From positions 186,001-250,000 of the forward strand of contig FUZG01000005.1 of assembly GCA_900168235.1 (NCBI GenBank): a stretch of DNA of 64,000 nt. Reading direction: 5' to 3'. Positions 63,224 to 64,000 of this stretch are shown piece after piece; position 1 is the stretch's first letter; every line of letters begins with the position of its first letter. The notes below the pieces were generated by a model, which saw nothing but the letters and a program-made list of their open reading frames with translations, did not search any database and was not told the origin of the DNA. The DNA comes from Lachnospiraceae bacterium (GTDB lineage: Bacteria > Bacillota > Clostridia > Lachnospirales > Lachnospiraceae). The position numbers and the translations under genes were made by a program.

Positions 63224-64000
63224 TCAGTTACTGTGACGGGAAATAACATCGTCGATAGAAAGATTTGTTGCAGCCTTATTCAGATCATCAAAGCTGTATC
63301 CTGCCATTGCAGCGAGCTCTTCATCTGTGTAAGGATCATCCTTTACGAAATACTTCTCATAGTTTGCATAATCATCAGGAGATGATACATACAGGTACGG
63401 GAAGAGGATCTCGTAACCGAATGTTCCCTCATCCTTTACGTAGTTGCCCTTAACTGCGTTGTAAACAAGGAAGAATGCAAACAGAGGATCGCAGAAGTGT
63501 CCGCCTGACTCAGCAAACATTCCGCCGGACTTCAGCTGCTCAGCAAGGTCATCAAGGAAGTCTGTTGATACAACGTCGATCTTGCCTGTAAGACCTTCGT
63601 TTGCATATGCACCGATTGAACCTACCAGCGGATCTCCGCCGCCGCCTGCTACGATAAGTGCGTCCATTCCGGGATTGGAGTTGTAAAGTGACATAGCTGC
63701 AGCTGCACCTTCCTCAGAAGATGTATTTGCATATACAGGCTCTGTAAGCGTTGCCTGATCATCAGGATGAGCTGCGTTCCACTCTTCAACTGCCTGCTGG
63801 TATCCCTGCCATCTGAGCTGGAATGTAGCATCACCAACTGTCCAAGCTTCGAGACCGATAGTTCTGTCGCCCTTTTCAAGAAGGAGATTTACAAGTGTGT
63901 AACCGTTTGTAACCTCATCCTCGTGAACAGCACCTACATAGTACTTTGAGTTGCAGGCTGTCTTATATACTTCAGGGCTGTTTTCCTCAGAAATGATACG
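63224..64000 (-). CDS. ABC transporter sugar-binding protein, C-terminal part
   Basis: The last 259 codons of an RbsB-type periplasmic-binding-protein-fold lipoprotein; the start lies beyond the right edge. The frame is open to the window end. Visible features are GAVHEDEVTNGYTLVNLLLE and DALIVAGGGGDP, and the C-terminal segment is DLNKAATNLS. It is the first gene of the transport operon reading leftwards. Confidence 0.88.
   Translation of the reverse strand, partial: RIISEENSPEVYKTACNSKYYVGAVHEDEVTNGYTLVNLLLEKGDRTIGLEAWTVGDATFQLRWQGYQQAVEEWNAAHPDDQATLTEPVYANTSSEEGAAAAMSLYNSNPGMDALIVAGGGGDPLVGSIGAYANEGLTGKIDVVSTDFLDDLAEQLKSGGMFAESGGHFCDPLFAFFLVYNAVKGNYVKDEGTFGYEILFPYLYVSSPDDYANYEKYFVKDDPYTDEELAAMAGYSFDDLNKAATNLSIDDVISRHSN

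Overview
The window reads as chromosomal DNA of an anaerobic, saccharolytic gut- or rumen-type Firmicute, most likely a Lachnospiraceae member close to Butyrivibrio. This is an inference. It rests on a moderate GC content, strong AGGAGG-type ribosome binding sites, a domain-permuted family 3 beta-glucosidase of the kind known from Butyrivibrio, MscL with a C-terminal zinc ribbon, a clostridial-type 4-hydroxybutyrate dehydrogenase and a YkoFEDC-type thiamine transporter. No rRNA, tRNA, CRISPR array or prophage was found.

Region 1 (1-11450) is a sugar catabolic locus. It holds the start of a ribose-type ABC permease, a LacI regulator, an aldo/keto reductase, a PfkB kinase, a galactitol-1-phosphate dehydrogenase-like enzyme, an FGGY kinase, a class II ketose-bisphosphate aldolase, a FucU/RbsD mutarotase and an L-fucose isomerase. 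A divergent AraC regulator sits beside it. Near-identical palindromes built on GCGAAACGTTTC lie at the start of three transcription units. The enzyme set does not fit L-fucose itself. It fits a 6-hydroxy analogue such as L-galactose, passing through galactitol phosphate and tagatose 6-phosphate to tagatose 1,6-bisphosphate.

Region 2 (11468-29500) is mixed. It has a DEDDh exonuclease, a RelE/YefM-like toxin-antitoxin pair, a YdcF protein, a ribokinase-type kinase, MtnA, a secreted leucine-rich-repeat protein, the permuted GH3 enzyme, a split ThrE-type exporter, a large zinc-ribbon membrane protein, a LysR/cysteine desulfidase divergon and a membrane glycerophosphodiesterase.

Region 3 (29561-46977) holds pgi, an alanine/glycine symporter with a terminator in its leader, a B12-binding radical SAM protein, mscL, two broken genes and a minimal HipA-like kinase with an HTH partner. 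It ends in a GABA-type operon: PucR regulator, aminotransferase, an amino acid permease fused to a cytidylate-kinase-like domain, and 4-hydroxybutyrate dehydrogenase. proC follows.

Region 4 (47205-64000) holds a chemoreceptor, rsmH, a cyclophilin lipoprotein, an EamA transporter, fba, a PPK2 kinase and a DUF5684 protein with a Q/N/Y-rich tail. Next come a TPP-riboswitch-controlled ykoF-ykoE-ATPase-ykoC operon and most of a second ribose-type ABC transporter operon.

The most striking non-coding signal is a dispersed 144-201 bp element present three times (12223, 31298, 39800). It has terminal inverted repeats, 8-bp flanking duplications and two internal hairpins that differ between copies by compensatory base changes. 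Two further large GC-rich inverted repeats lie between fucI and the araC-type gene.
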